This document shows positions 15,948 to 25,578 of a stretch of 54,793 bases of DNA, piece by piece. The number at the start of each line of letters is the position of its first letter. Within the stretch, counting starts at the first letter, position 1. Both the position numbers and the translations under genes were made by a program. A model generated the notes under the pieces. The model was not told the DNA's origin. It saw only the letters and a program-made list of their open reading frames with translations, and ran no database searches. This stretch comes from Mycolicibacterium canariasense. GTDB taxonomy: Bacteria > Actinomycetota > Actinomycetes > Mycobacteriales > Mycobacteriaceae. The DNA lies in NCBI RefSeq assembly GCF_002101555.1, contig NZ_LQOL01000027.1, forward strand, positions 1 through 54,793, in the 5' to 3' direction.

Positions 15948-17357
15948 TCAAAGTGTGGGATGCAGCCCACGCGTCGGACTCGCGCTCTCCAACAGGGCCG
16001 CTGCATGCAGGATTGTGGACTCGGCGAACCAGCTTCCAACGAGTTGGACGTTGATGGGCAGGCCTTCCTTGCTGGTGCCGAAGCGCATCGAGATGCCCGG
16101 CAGGCCAGCGACATTCAGCGGCACGGTCGCACCCTGGAGATACGTCGCGTCCACGGTGTGGCCGTCGATCACGAACTCGCTCACGCCGTGCTTGTGCGCC
16201 GGGATGGGGAGAACGTGTGTAATCAGCACGTCATACCGGGAGAAGTATTCGGCGTATCCGTCGCGTATCCGTTCGGCGGCCTGTTCTGCGTCGACGTAGT
16301 CCTCCATCGAGGTGTCGGGCAAGGAGAGCATCGTCTTGGCCATCTTGTATAGCTCGTCGTCTCGGCGGCCCTTCGTGGCCTCCCGGAACGCGGGTTTCAT
16401 CTCCATGACGTGCAGTCGGTTGAACACGTCGAGAGCGAAATCCTTCTCCAGTGCCGGGATTCCGACATGCTCGACGACATGGCCGAGGCCGGCGAGCCCG
16501 TCGGCGGCACTCTTGACGACTGCCGCGACCTCGGGGTCGACCGGTCCGAATCCTGGCCCGACCATCCATCCCACGCGCAGTGGGCGGTGCGGTGTGTCAC
16601 CGACGCCGGCGTCGCCGTGCGCCGCGCTGGAGGCGAATGCGTCATGACCATCTGGACCGGCCAGTTGCGTGTACGCGAGCGCAATGTCGCGAACCGATCG
16701 CGCCATCGGTCCGACGTGCCAGAAGCGGCGTGGTGCGCGGGGCCAGATTCCGGTCATCGGCACCCGGCCGTGTGTGGCCTTGATCGAAGTGATGCCGGTT
16801 TGTGCGGCGGGTCCGCGCACGGAGATTGCGAGGTCGGTGCCCAGCCCAAGCGGCGACATGCCGGCTGCGATCGCAGCGGATTCACCACCACTTGAGCCGC
16901 CTGGTGTGCGGTCGAGGTCCCAGGGATTGTTCGTGCGCCCCGAGAGCAGATTGTCACTCTCGATCCAGTAGGAGAACTCCGGGAGGTTGGTCTTGGCCAA
17001 CAAGATGCCCCCGGCGCGCTTGAGACGGGCCACACTGACTGCGTCATGGTCGGGAACCCGCCCGGCGAAGATTGGCGATCCGCGCTGGGTCAGGACGTCG
17101 GCAGTGTCGATCGAATCTTTCACAGTGAAGGGCACGCCGTGCAGCGGGCCGAGTTCGTCGCCCCTCAACACCGCAGCTTCTGCCGCTTTCGCGGCGCCGA
17201 GGGCTCCGGTCGCCACCGTCACGATGGCGTTCACCTGGGGATCAACCGCCTCGATCCGGTCGAGGTGCGTTCTGACAACGTCCACCGGCGAAATCTCTTT
17301 CGCGCGGACCAGCGCTGCCAGTGCGGTTGCGTCCTGGAACACGAGGTCTTGATTCAC
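15948..17357 (-). CDS. Amidase (amidase signature family)
   Basis: 469 residues, typical length. The Ser-cisSer-Lys triad is visible: Lys80 in FTVKDS, Ser155 in TPGGSSGGESAA, and nucleophile Ser179 in DLAISVRGPAA. It hydrolyses a carboxamide to acid plus ammonia or amine in the cytoplasm; the substrate is unknown. The usual GGS before the nucleophile is AIS here, a mild deviation. The gene is divergent from a TetR gene. A 9-bp-arm inverted repeat lies 39 nt upstream of its ATG, so it is probably repressed by that TetR. Confidence 0.92.
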   Translation of the reverse strand: MNQDLVFQDATALAALVRAKEISPVDVVRTHLDRIEAVDPQVNAIVTVATGALGAAKAAEAAVLRGDELGPLHGVPFTVKDSIDTADVLTQRGSPIFAGRVPDHDAVSVARLKRAGGILLAKTNLPEFSYWIESDNLLSGRTNNPWDLDRTPGGSSGGESAAIAAGMSPLGLGTDLAISVRGPAAQTGITSIKATHGRVPMTGIWPRAPRRFWHVGPMARSVRDIALAYTQLAGPDGHDAFASSAAHGDAGVGDTPHRPLRVGWMVGPGFGPVDPEVAAVVKSAADGLAGLGHVVEHVGIPALEKDFALDVFNRLHVMEMKPAFREATKGRRDDELYKMAKTMLSLPDTSMEDYVDAEQAAERIRDGYAEYFSRYDVLITHVLPIPAHKHGVSEFVIDGHTVDATYLQGATVPLNVAGLPGISMRFGTSKEGLPINVQLVGSWFAESTILHAAALLESASPTRGLHPTL

Positions 17358-17395
17358 GAGCCATCTCCTGCTGCATCCGATGAGCAGGAGGTCGG

Positions 17396-17419
17396 TCCCT
17401 ACCTGCCACTAGGTAGGGA
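17396..17419. promoter_or_regulatory. TetR operator copy 1, TCCCTACCT-N6-AGGTAGGGA
   Basis: Perfect 9-bp inverted repeat with a 6-nt spacer, placed on the amidase side of the divergent region. The same half-site recurs in copy 2 at 17451..17474. Confidence 0.8.
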
Positions 17420-17450
17420 TCAATGTATGCCCTTGCTTGGCGCTCGTCAA

Positions 17451-17474
17451 TCCCTACCTGACAGATGGTAGGCT
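17451..17474. promoter_or_regulatory. TetR operator copy 2, TCCCTACCT-N6-TGGTAGGCT
   Basis: Second copy of the site with the left arm intact and the right arm matching at 7 of 9 positions. It lies just before the TetR gene. Its centre is 55 bp from that of copy 1. The stronger site faces the amidase and the weaker one faces the regulator, a plausible autoregulation scheme. Confidence 0.75.
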
Positions 17475-17489
17475 GTGCTGAGGGTCAGC

Positions 17490-18074
17490 ATGGGCGAGCG
17501 GACGGACAGCATGAGCACGAATTCGAGAGACGCGATACTTGAGGCGGCCCGCCGCGGCGCCCAGGCACACGGTTACACCGGTATCAGCTTCCGGGACCTG
17601 GCGAAGATTGTCGGCATCAAGGCAGCGAGTATCTACCACTACTTTCCGACCAAAGCTGAACTGGGAGTGGCGGTCGCGCGTCGCTACTGGGAACAGACGG
17701 CCAGTGACCTCGAGCAGCTTCTGGCCGATGAGGGGAGCCCGACGGCTGCTCTCGTGAAATATCCCAGCATCTTCCGCAGATCGCTCGAAAACGAGAATCG
17801 GCTTTGCATGGTCAGTTTCATGGCCGCCGAGTTCGACGACCTTCCAGAGGAGGTCAGGGAAGAGGTCCAGAAGTTCGCGGATGTCAACGTGGCGTGGCTG
17901 AGTGACATGCTAGCGGCGGCCGGACTCGCCTCTGCCGACGAAAGTGTGGACCGGGGCCGCGCCATCTACGCAGCGGTTGCCGGTGCTCAACTGCTGGCCA
18001 GGAGCCGGTCAGACATCACTCTGTTCGACACTCTTATTTCCAGCTACCGGGCAGCGGGCCTGCTGCCACACTGA
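17490..18074 (+). CDS. TetR family transcriptional regulator
   Basis: 194 residues from the ATG at 17490 (GAGGG just upstream); a GTG at 17475 and an ATG at 17511 are alternatives. The N-terminal HTH reads [20 protein letters not shown], then [23 protein letters not shown], the TetR signature. The C-terminal ligand domain is about 140 residues and its ligand is unknown. It is divergent from the amidase gene, with two matching palindromes in the gap. Confidence 0.9.
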   Translation: MGERTDSMSTNSRDAILEAARRGAQAHGYTGISFRDLAKIVGIKAASIYHYFPTKAELGVAVARRYWEQTASDLEQLLADEGSPTAALVKYPSIFRRSLENENRLCMVSFMAAEFDDLPEEVREEVQKFADVNVAWLSDMLAAAGLASADESVDRGRAIYAAVAGAQLLARSRSDITLFDTLISSYRAAGLLPH

Positions 18075-18119
18075 GGATCCTCAGTCCCACTTGCGTTACA
18101 AGCGATCGCTGCACCAAAT

Positions 18120-18310
18120 CAGCTGAACGATTGGATCAAACCCGGCGCGACTGTCATCGACGCCGGCTACAACCCGGCAACGTGGGCGACGTCGACTACG
18201 CGGTAGCCGCGCAGCAGGCCGGGTTCATCACACCGGTCCCGGGCGGGGTGGGATCGACGACGATCGCGGTGTTGCTTCAACAGACCGTCGCTGCCGCCGA
18301 GAAAGATTGA
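18120..18310 (+). pseudogene. folD: folD C-terminal fragment (frameshifted)
   Basis: The C-terminus of methylenetetrahydrofolate dehydrogenase/cyclohydrolase: [15 protein letters not shown], then after a one-base frameshift near 18175 [20 protein letters not shown] and [20 protein letters not shown], ending at TGA 18308..18310. The [20 protein letters not shown] block is diagnostic of FolD. The first ~220 residues are absent. The remnant may be the scar of a C1-metabolism gene that once stood here. Confidence 0.8.
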
Positions 18311-18451
18311 TCATGCGCGCCGCTCGGGTTGTGTCTGTGACGGTCGAAGGCGACGGTGTCGCACCCAGGGGTCGACTGAGGCGGAGAAAATCACCGTGCG
18401 GGCCGCGGAATCCGACATCGCCTCCCAAAAGATCGGCCATGGTCCGTCGTA

Positions 18452-18632
18452 TCAGGCACCGCCGATCGAGCCACCGCTATCGGCCCGCAGAACGTGCCCG
18501 GTGATGAAGGCCGCGGCAGGACCGCCTCCGCGGCCGCGATCTGCCTACGGCATTCATGGTCACACCGGTCGCGTCGAGTTCGGCAGCCCACGACCGTGTG
18601 CAGAAATTCAGGGCGGCGTTCGCGGAACCGTA
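18452..18632 (-). pseudogene. SDR C-terminal fragment (frameshifted) abutting the CoA-transferase stop
   Basis: On the minus strand, just downstream of the CoA-transferase stop, the sequence reads AYGSANAALNFCTRSWAAEL and GVTMNAVGR, then in another frame AAAFITGHVLRADSGGSIGGA before a TGA at 18452. This is the YxxxK-to-C-terminus part of a short-chain dehydrogenase. The N-terminal two-thirds are missing and one frameshift is present. The junction with the intact CoA-transferase gene is only a few bases long, indicating a deletion or insertion breakpoint. Confidence 0.7.
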
Positions 18633-18637
18633 CGCGG

Positions 18638-21175
18638 TCAGGACGGCAGATACTCGTCACTCCAGCTGGTCGAGATCGCGCCAGTCGTCAGCATCGTGTC
18701 GACGTCATCGTCGCTGAATCCGACGGATCGCAGTACTGCAGCCGTTGACGCCCCGTACTTCTCGGCGGGTTCGGGCGCCACGACGCGGGCCTGCGACAAG
18801 CGGACGCCGATCGGGTCGAGTTGAGTCACCGTGTGTCCGCTGGGGTGCGCAGTGAAGCGGGAGAAGGCGTAGCTGCTGCCCGTGTCGGCACCGCTCGATC
18901 CGTCCGCCTCACGGGTGTACCGGTTACGCAGGGTGACCATGTCGACACACCGGGCAACACCGACATCGATGCCGCGCAACGCGTTCAACCACCAGTCGGA
19001 GTCCGCGCGCAGGAATGCCGCCTCGAGGTAGGCCTGCCTGCCGGCATCGGAAACGTCCGGGAGGTCTCCGAGTCCGTCGATCGTGGACAGTCGCTCTACG
19101 TCGCGGTCTGATGCCGCCAGCATGATCGTCTCGCCGTCCCGTGTCGTATAGAGCCGCTCCAGCGCATGGTATCCGCGGGCCGAGGGGCCGCTGGGTTCGT
19201 CAAAGGCGCCCCGGCCCGGATACTTGTGAAAGAACGGAATTTGGGCGAGACCGGTAAGTGCCGCAAGCGAGGTGCGCGCTCGATCCGCACGACCGGTGAC
19301 TTCTCGGTGCAACAGCGCCGCGCCGATACCCAGCGACGCAGCGAACCCGCACATGACATCGATGGTGCCGACGTGCGCATGTTCCTCGGGGCTCGCCATC
19401 GACCCGCCGAACCGCAGCATGATGCCCGTTGCGGCTTGGATCAGGTCGTCGTAGCCCAGGTAGTTGGTTCGAGGACCGGGCTGTGTCCCGCTGAAACAGT
19501 CAAGCTGGCAGAAGATCGCGCGCGGGTTGAGGCGGTGAAGGCCGTCCCGATCGAGACCGAGCTTCGCGACCTGCCGGTCGGTGGCGTTCCACACGACCAC
19601 GTCGACGGAAGCGACCAGTTTCTCGAGCACGCGCTTGCCCTCGGCGCTGGTGAGGTCGACGAGCGTGGACTGCTTGCCGCGCATGTGAGTCATCCCGAAC
19701 ACCACGGTGTTCCACGGGTCATAGAGCGGCTGCGCGGGATCGAGTTTGATGACCTCGGCACCGAACCGTGCCAGGAACCCCGCCGAGTGCGGCCCGGCGA
19801 TAACGTTGCACAGGTCCAGAACTCGAACCCCCTCCAGCCATGGGGAATTCGACTCCGGCAGCGGGGCGGACAGGGCGGGACGCGGCGTGCGCCCCAGTTC
19901 GTCCAGTGCCTCGGCCACGGTGCCCCAGCGGCGGGGTCGCGGATTCGCGCTCGCCGTTGCGCTCTCACCCAGCCAGGCCACGGGTCCCGGCTGGACCATG
20001 CCGGCGTACTCCGGATCATCGACCTCGACAGCCAGACGCGCCTCCCGAACGTGGGGGTCGTCGATCCACTCCTCGAGCCACTGTTGTGACGCTCCAGGGA
20101 ACTTTCCCTCGCCGAAGACGCGGTCCCACTCGGCTGCGGTCTTGGTGAGAAAGACCGATTTCATACGTGCCGCGATCGGGTCTGCCCATTCCTTCGGCAG
20201 GGGATAGGAACCCAATGAGGCGCCGGCGGCCCACCGCGCGCGGGGCTGATAGACGTCCGGTTCCTCGGGTAGACCCCGCTCGACGAACTCCTGGTAAAGA
20301 CCGAGCGCCTGCAGACACCGCTTCGCGTGGTAACGGTGACTCGGACACACCACGTAGAACATCCGACCGTCGGCGCATTCGTAGCTTCGATAGAAAGGAT
20401 CCAGCAGCTCTTGAAGTTCGCCGTAGCTGAGGTCGAAAGGCGTCGCCTCGGCGCGGCGCCGGTCGATCTCCTGCTCGCGCTGCGTCTTGTAACGCTGCGG
20501 ATAGTCCTCGACGTGGAGGGTGTTGTAGGACAGGCCTTCCATCACGGCGCTGGCCAACGGTACCTCGATGTGGTCGCCGCGGCCCGTCCGCTGCCGGGCA
20601 TAGAGCGCGATCGACACCGACGCGGCAGCCATGCTCGTCGCATAGGCCGACGCGAGCGGCAGCGGTGAGAACGACGGGTTCACGCCCATGAGAACACGAT
20701 TGAGCCCCATGTCGGTGAACACGCCCGACGCGGCGGCGATCACCGATTCGAAAGCCCGCCAGTCGCGGCGCAATTCGTCGTCGGTGGAGAAGCCTGGCAG
20801 TGACACGGTAATCATGTGCGGCTGAGCCTCGCGGATCGCCGCGAGATCGATGCCGAGCCTCGCCATGACGCCCGGCCGGAAATTCTCGATCACCACATCG
20901 CTGGCAGCGATGAGGCGGTGCGCGTCCGCTACGCCCTCCTCGGTCTTGAGATCGATGGGGACGATGAGCTTGTTGCGATTGAGCACGGCATTGGCCGGAC
21001 TGTCCCACATGGGTCCGTCGGGATGCTCCACCCGTACGATGTGCGCCCCGAGGTCGCCCAGGATCATCGCCACAGCCGGGCCCGCAAGATACTGCCCGAA
21101 GTCGACGACGTTGATTCCTGCCAGCGGCAAGCGCGTGCGGGGATCCGAGTCTTCGGGGTGGGGAAATGGACGCAT
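18638..21175 (-). CDS. dddD: Double-domain CaiB/BaiF CoA-transferase, DddD-like DMSP CoA-transferase/lyase
   Basis: 845 residues made of two class III CoA-transferase domains (about 17-395 and 447-830), the architecture and length of DddD (about 840 residues). DddD converts DMSP to dimethyl sulfide and 3-hydroxypropionyl-CoA. Each domain starts with the family signature (LAGINVVDFGQYLAGP; LEGVRVLDLCNVIAGP). The catalytic Asp region is conserved only in the second domain (GYDDLIQAATG, D576/D577). The matching place in domain 1 reads AFESVIAAASG with Glu143. That fits DddD, where only the second-domain Asp (Asp602 of the Marinomonas enzyme) is catalytic. The adjacent aldehyde dehydrogenase, iron alcohol dehydrogenase, permease and LysR genes are those expected for 3-hydroxypropionate use. 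A different two-domain CoA-transferase, for example for carnitine-like or sterol acids, remains possible. Confidence 0.7.
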   Translation of the reverse strand: MRPFPHPEDSDPRTRLPLAGINVVDFGQYLAGPAVAMILGDLGAHIVRVEHPDGPMWDSPANAVLNRNKLIVPIDLKTEEGVADAHRLIAASDVVIENFRPGVMARLGIDLAAIREAQPHMITVSLPGFSTDDELRRDWRAFESVIAAASGVFTDMGLNRVLMGVNPSFSPLPLASAYATSMAAASVSIALYARQRTGRGDHIEVPLASAVMEGLSYNTLHVEDYPQRYKTQREQEIDRRRAEATPFDLSYGELQELLDPFYRSYECADGRMFYVVCPSHRYHAKRCLQALGLYQEFVERGLPEEPDVYQPRARWAAGASLGSYPLPKEWADPIAARMKSVFLTKTAAEWDRVFGEGKFPGASQQWLEEWIDDPHVREARLAVEVDDPEYAGMVQPGPVAWLGESATASANPRPRRWGTVAEALDELGRTPRPALSAPLPESNSPWLEGVRVLDLCNVIAGPHSAGFLARFGAEVIKLDPAQPLYDPWNTVVFGMTHMRGKQSTLVDLTSAEGKRVLEKLVASVDVVVWNATDRQVAKLGLDRDGLHRLNPRAIFCQLDCFSGTQPGPRTNYLGYDDLIQAATGIMLRFGGSMASPEEHAHVGTIDVMCGFAASLGIGAALLHREVTGRADRARTSLAALTGLAQIPFFHKYPGRGAFDEPSGPSARGYHALERLYTTRDGETIMLAASDRDVERLSTIDGLGDLPDVSDAGRQAYLEAAFLRADSDWWLNALRGIDVGVARCVDMVTLRNRYTREADGSSGADTGSSYAFSRFTAHPSGHTVTQLDPIGVRLSQARVVAPEPAEKYGASTAAVLRSVGFSDDDVDTMLTTGAISTSWSDEYLPS

Positions 21176-21217
21176 GGTGCTCTACCTCTGGTTGCTGGTG
21201 CGGCTGATGACGGGACG

Positions 21218-22735
21218 TCAGCTGTGTGTGGGCATCGAGAAGTCGGTCTGAACACGAGTCTGATCCGGCCACCGGATGGTCGCGGTCTTGTTGCGGGTGT
21301 AGAACCGTACCCCCTCGGGTCCATGGATGTGGTGATCGCCGAACAAGGATCGCTTCCACCCGCCGAATGAGTGGAACGCCATCGGAACGGGAATGGGGAC
21401 GTTGATCCCGACCATGCCGGCGCGGACCCGCGACAGGTAGGTGCGTGCCGTGTTGCCATCGGCCGTGAAGATCGCCGTGCCGTTGCCGAACTCGTGGTCA
21501 TTCACCAGCTGCAAGGCCTCATCGAACGAACCCGCACGCACCATCGACAGGACGGGACCGAAGATCTCCTCGCGATAAATCCGCATCTCCGGCGTGACAT
21601 GGTCGAACAGCGTCCCGCCCAGAAAGAATCCGTCTCCGGCGGGCGCGGTCGTGCGACCGTCCACGACCAACTCTGCTCCTTCGTCCGCGCCGATCTGGAT
21701 GTAGTCGGCCACCTTGTCGCGGTGCACTCCGCTCACCAGCGGGCCCATATCGACCCCGTCGGTGCTGCCGTCACCGACGTGCAGCTCGGCCAACGCGGCG
21801 ACAAGGCGCTCGCGGAGTGCGTCGGCCACCTCGTCGCCGACCGGGACAGCCACGGAGATCGCCATGCAGCGCTCACCGGCCGAGCCGTAAGCAGCACCCA
21901 TCAATGCGGACACGGCCTGATCGAGGTCGGCGTCGGGCATGATGACCATGTGGTTCTTGGCGCCGCCGAGCGCCTGCACCCGCTTGCCGTTCGCGGCCGC
22001 TGTGGCGTGGATGTATTCGGCGACCGGGGTGGACCCGACGAAGCTGATGGCCTCGACCTGCGGATGTTGCAGGAGGGCGTCGACGGCGACCTTGTCACCC
22101 TGGACGACGTTGAAGACGCCGGGGGGCAACCCGGCCGCGGTGAGGAGTTTGGCCAGTTCGACGCTGAGGGTGGGGTCCTTTTCCGACGGCTTCATGACGA
22201 AGGTGTTCCCACAGGCGAGTGCGACGGGGAACATCCACATCGGAACCATTGCCGGGAAGTTGAACGGCGAGATTCCGGCCACCACCCCGAGTGGCTGGCG
22301 CAGTGTCACACCGTCCACCTCGCGCCCCACGTTCTCCGAGTACTCGCCCTTGAGCATCTGCGGTATGCCGCAGGAGAATTCGACGACCTCAAGCCCGCGG
22401 ATGATCTCGCCCTTCGCATCGGAGAGCACCTTGCCGTGTTCGGCGGTGATGATCGCTGCGAGCCGGTCGGCGTGCTGGTCGACGAGATCACGGAATCGGA
22501 ACAGGATGCGCGCCCGTACATGTGGTGGGGTGGCGGACCACCCTGCAAACGCCGTATGGGCGGCGGTGACCGCTGCGTCGACGTCGTCGGCAGTGGCCAT
22601 GGCGACCCGACCGGTGACCGCGCCGGTGGCCGGATTGTAGACATCTCTCCTGTGCTGCGCACCGCGGGAATCGACTGTGTCGCCGATGAAGTGGTCGATG
22701 TCGGTGATCAGTGTCGGTGTCATGGTCGTGGTCAT
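21218..22735 (-). CDS. dddC: CoA-acylating (methyl)malonate-semialdehyde dehydrogenase, DddC/MmsA-like
   Basis: 505 residues. Aldehyde dehydrogenase fold with Asn159 in SPFNFP and nucleophile Cys290 in GSAGERCMA. The position of the usual general-base Glu is Asn261 in [14 protein letters not shown], the hallmark of the CoA-dependent MMSDH subfamily. It converts malonate semialdehyde (or methylmalonate semialdehyde) with NAD+ and CoA to acetyl- (or propionyl-) CoA. In DMSP clusters DddC does this step after DddA/DddB. It lies 42 nt upstream of the CoA-transferase gene and 24 nt downstream of the iron alcohol dehydrogenase, so it is clearly in one operon. Confidence 0.9.
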   Translation of the reverse strand: MTTTMTPTLITDIDHFIGDTVDSRGAQHRRDVYNPATGAVTGRVAMATADDVDAAVTAAHTAFAGWSATPPHVRARILFRFRDLVDQHADRLAAIITAEHGKVLSDAKGEIIRGLEVVEFSCGIPQMLKGEYSENVGREVDGVTLRQPLGVVAGISPFNFPAMVPMWMFPVALACGNTFVMKPSEKDPTLSVELAKLLTAAGLPPGVFNVVQGDKVAVDALLQHPQVEAISFVGSTPVAEYIHATAAANGKRVQALGGAKNHMVIMPDADLDQAVSALMGAAYGSAGERCMAISVAVPVGDEVADALRERLVAALAELHVGDGSTDGVDMGPLVSGVHRDKVADYIQIGADEGAELVVDGRTTAPAGDGFFLGGTLFDHVTPEMRIYREEIFGPVLSMVRAGSFDEALQLVNDHEFGNGTAIFTADGNTARTYLSRVRAGMVGINVPIPVPMAFHSFGGWKRSLFGDHHIHGPEGVRFYTRNKTATIRWPDQTRVQTDFSMPTHS

Positions 22736-22759
22736 CTCGTAGTGCTCCTTCGTGAGGTT

Positions 22760-23920
22760 TCAGGCGTAGATCTGGGCGTAGAGGTCGCGGATCTCGTCCT
22801 CGGTCGGGACGAGTGGGTTGTTGCCGGGGGAACCTGACGCGAGGGCCTGACGCGCCATGATCGGTGTGAGTTCGGTCCAGCGAGCGCGATCGATTCCGTA
22901 CTGTTTGGGTGTCGGAACCGCGACCTCGGCGCACAGTTCGGTCAGTGCTGACACAAGCGCATTTGCGGCACAACTGTCGTCGTCGGTACCGAGCGCGACA
23001 TCCAGTGCACGCGCGCAATCGGCGTAGCGGGACTCGGCGGCTCGGACTGAGAACGCGGTCACCGCCGGGAACAACATCGCATTGGACAGCCCGTGCGCCA
23101 CGTGGAAGTGCCCACCGATGGGTCGGCTCATACCGTGCACGAGCGCGACCGAGGAGTTGGAGAAGGCGATACCGGCCTGCGTCGAGGCCAGCATCATCTG
23201 TTCGCGGGCGTATACGTCGTTGCCGTCGTCGTACGCGCGCCGTAACACCCGCCCGATCGTGGCGATCGCACTCAGGGCGAGTGCGTCGGAGAAGGGATTG
23301 GCTTTCTTGCTGACGTAGGCCTCGACGGCATGGGTGAGGGCATCCACGCCGGTGTCGGCAGTCAGTCGCGGTGGCATGGACATCGTCAGCCGATAGTCGA
23401 TCACCGCAGCGACCGGGAGGAACGCGGTCCCGGCGCACAGCATCTTCTCGTCGTTGAATGTGTCGGTGATGATGCTGAATTGTGTTGCTTCCGAACCACT
23501 GCCAGCAGTCGTCGGTACCGCGATCACGGGCAGCGCCGGCCCGGTGTTGTTCCGCGGGGCCTTGTAGTCGCGCATCGAGCCACCTTGGGCCCCCAGCAGC
23601 CCCAGTGCTTTCGCGGTATCCATCGGGCTTCCCCCGCCGAACCCGATGATCGCGTCGGCTCGGTGCGCCGTCACAGCCGCCAGGCCGGCCGTGAGTGAAT
23701 CGGTGGTGGGGTCGGGGACGGTCCCAGCGAAGAGTTCGGGGTGCAGACCCCCGTCGCGCAGGTCGTCGAGCATGGTCTCTGCGGCGCCGGTACCGACGAT
23801 GAACGCGTCGGTGACGATCAGGGGGCGAGAGACCCCCAGGCTCCGGGTGACTTCTGCGATCTCACGGACGGCTCCTCCACCGATCCGCATGGTGCGTGGG
23901 AGGGCGATCTGAGGGTTCAC
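22760..23920 (-). CDS. dddB: Iron-containing alcohol dehydrogenase, DddB-like
   Basis: 386 residues from the GTG at 23920, which has GAAGGAG 7 nt upstream. An ATG at 23971 that overlaps the permease stop (ATGA) is an alternative adding 17 residues. Group III ADH landmarks are the NAD-binding GFGGGSPMDTAK and metal ligands Asp/His in DTGVDALTHAVEAY, plus two His in VHGMSRPIGGHFHVAHG. In the predicted pathway it oxidises 3-hydroxypropionate (or its derivative) to malonate semialdehyde for the next enzyme. Second gene of the operon. Confidence 0.88.
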   Translation of the reverse strand: MNPQIALPRTMRIGGGAVREIAEVTRSLGVSRPLIVTDAFIVGTGAAETMLDDLRDGGLHPELFAGTVPDPTTDSLTAGLAAVTAHRADAIIGFGGGSPMDTAKALGLLGAQGGSMRDYKAPRNNTGPALPVIAVPTTAGSGSEATQFSIITDTFNDEKMLCAGTAFLPVAAVIDYRLTMSMPPRLTADTGVDALTHAVEAYVSKKANPFSDALALSAIATIGRVLRRAYDDGNDVYAREQMMLASTQAGIAFSNSSVALVHGMSRPIGGHFHVAHGLSNAMLFPAVTAFSVRAAESRYADCARALDVALGTDDDSCAANALVSALTELCAEVAVPTPKQYGIDRARWTELTPIMARQALASGSPGNNPLVPTEDEIRDLYAQIYA

Positions 23921-23967
23921 GATGGTGCTCCTTCTCGGGGTGGTAGGGCGTATGTCGGGCGAAGTGG

Positions 23968-25422
23968 TCATGCTGAGTTGGACGGATGCGGGACGGAAGG
24001 AGCGGCGGAGAGGTCGTCGTCTGCAGCCGCGTCGCTGACGCTGCCGTCGTCGGCGGCCGAGTACCGACGCCGGAGTGTCTTGGCGGCGAAGGCGATGAGC
24101 ACGATCGCCCACACCACGAGTCCCTGGATGAGGGAAACCCGTGAAGTCGCGTCACGCAGCATGCTCAGCAGAATCAAGACGATCGCTGCGGTCACGGCGA
24201 TGGATAGATACGGGAAGCACCACATCGCGAACTGGAATCGGGCGCCGTTGTTGGCCTCGTTGCGTCGCCGAAGGACGATCTGCGACACGCAGATCATCAG
24301 GTAGACGAAGAGGATCATCGCGCCCGAGGCGTTTATGAGGAACAGGAACACGGTGTCGGGGAAGAAGTAGCCGACGGCGATACATGCGTAACCGATGACG
24401 GTGCACGAGAGGACGCCGAGTACCGGGACTCCTCGGTGATTTGTGCGCGACATCCACGCCGGGCAATCACCGTTCGCGGCGAGCGTGAAGAGCATGCGGG
24501 AACTCGAGTACAGGCTGACGTTCAAGCACGACAGCACCGCGACGAGGATGACGAGGTTCAGGATGTCGGCCACACCGGGGATGTTGAGGACCTGGAGCAC
24601 GTTCAGGAAAGGCGACGTACCCGCGGGGATGGAATTCCACGGAACGATGGTCACGATCAGGAACGACGACGCGACAAAGAAGAACAGCACCCGATAGACG
24701 ACGGCGTTGACAGCACGCTTGATCGCCAGGCCCGGCTCTGCAGATTCCGCCGCGGCCACCGTTACCACCTCGGCGCCGACCATCGAGAAGATGACCACGA
24801 CGACACCGGAGAACATCGGCAGGACACCATTGGGCGCCAGACCGCCGTGGTCGGTGAGGTTCGAGAAGTCGATGGTCGCGCCGGGCCACAGCCCGAGCAC
24901 GAAACACGTTGCCAACACCACGAAGAGCGTCACTGCCGCGACCTTGATTCCGGAGAACCAGTACTCGAATCGGCCGAAGTTGCCGACGGAGACGAGGTTC
25001 ACCACAGTCAAGATCAACAAGAGGATGACGGACATGATCCAGTTGGGCACGCCGTGGATCCATCGCTGCAACAGTTGGGCACCGACGACGGCCTCGAAGC
25101 CGACAACGACCATCTGGTAGTACCAGTACAACCAGGCCGACGAGAATCCCGCCCAGTTTCCCAACGCGTCGCGGGCATAGTCGGTGAAGCTGCCTGTGCG
25201 TGGATTCGCCACGGCCATTTCGCCCAGCATCCGCATGACCAGCATGATCAAGACCCCCGTGACCGCATAGGTTGCGACCGCAAGGGGACCCGTTTGGGTG
25301 ATGAGAGCTCCCGAACCGATGAACAGGCCGGCCCCCATGGTGCCGCCGATGGCGAGCATCGTCAGCTGAGGTCTGCGCAGAGATGTGTGTAGCTTTCCCG
25401 CATGCACAGCGTTGTCGGACAC
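23968..25422 (-). CDS. APC-superfamily amino acid permease
   Basis: 484 residues from the GTG at 25422, preceded by AAGGAAGGGG. About 12 membrane segments. The first carries the GTMGAGLFIGSG motif of the amino acid transporter (AAT/GabP-like) family, followed by GPLAVATYAVTG and the MVGAEVVTVAAAES segment. The C-tail is acidic and soluble. First gene of the four-gene operon, so it probably imports the pathway substrate. DddD clusters of Proteobacteria usually carry a BCCT betaine carrier (DddT) in this role. If this operon degrades DMSP, an APC carrier would be a replacement. Confidence 0.9.
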   Translation of the reverse strand: MSDNAVHAGKLHTSLRRPQLTMLAIGGTMGAGLFIGSGALITQTGPLAVATYAVTGVLIMLVMRMLGEMAVANPRTGSFTDYARDALGNWAGFSSAWLYWYYQMVVVGFEAVVGAQLLQRWIHGVPNWIMSVILLLILTVVNLVSVGNFGRFEYWFSGIKVAAVTLFVVLATCFVLGLWPGATIDFSNLTDHGGLAPNGVLPMFSGVVVVIFSMVGAEVVTVAAAESAEPGLAIKRAVNAVVYRVLFFFVASSFLIVTIVPWNSIPAGTSPFLNVLQVLNIPGVADILNLVILVAVLSCLNVSLYSSSRMLFTLAANGDCPAWMSRTNHRGVPVLGVLSCTVIGYACIAVGYFFPDTVFLFLINASGAMILFVYLMICVSQIVLRRRNEANNGARFQFAMWCFPYLSIAVTAAIVLILLSMLRDATSRVSLIQGLVVWAIVLIAFAAKTLRRRYSAADDGSVSDAAADDDLSAAPSVPHPSNSA

Positions 25423-25578
25423 GGTGGGCCCCTTCCTTGTGGTGGATGCGCGCTTGATATCTGCCGGGGGCGATCTGTCGCGGTCTGCGGAGCCTGCGGA
25501 TGAGCGGGCCGCGGCCCTAGCGTGTGAGCCAAGTCTCACGCGCCGTAGTTCATGGGGCAATACACAATGTCGCACTCG

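Noticed and set aside
18638..21175. Two-domain CoA-transferase as a carnitine CoA-transferase
   Set aside because: CaiB is single-domain and no carnitine genes (caiA, caiC, caiD) are near. The neighbouring 3-carbon semialdehyde enzymes favour a DddD role, though not proven.
20016..21359. 447-residue minus-strand frame
   Set aside because: Alternate frame of the CoA-transferase gene (Arg/Gly/Pro-rich). It has no motif and no continuation across the operon.
21371..22837. 488-residue plus-strand frame
   Set aside because: It is antisense to the aldehyde dehydrogenase, rich in Gly, Asp, His and Val, has no domain and no ribosome binding site. This is a common artefact of high-GC coding DNA.
24436..25392. 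318-residue plus-strand frame rich in Asp, His and Glu
   Set aside because: Complementary to the permease gene. Composition reflects reversed membrane-protein codons, not a real protein.
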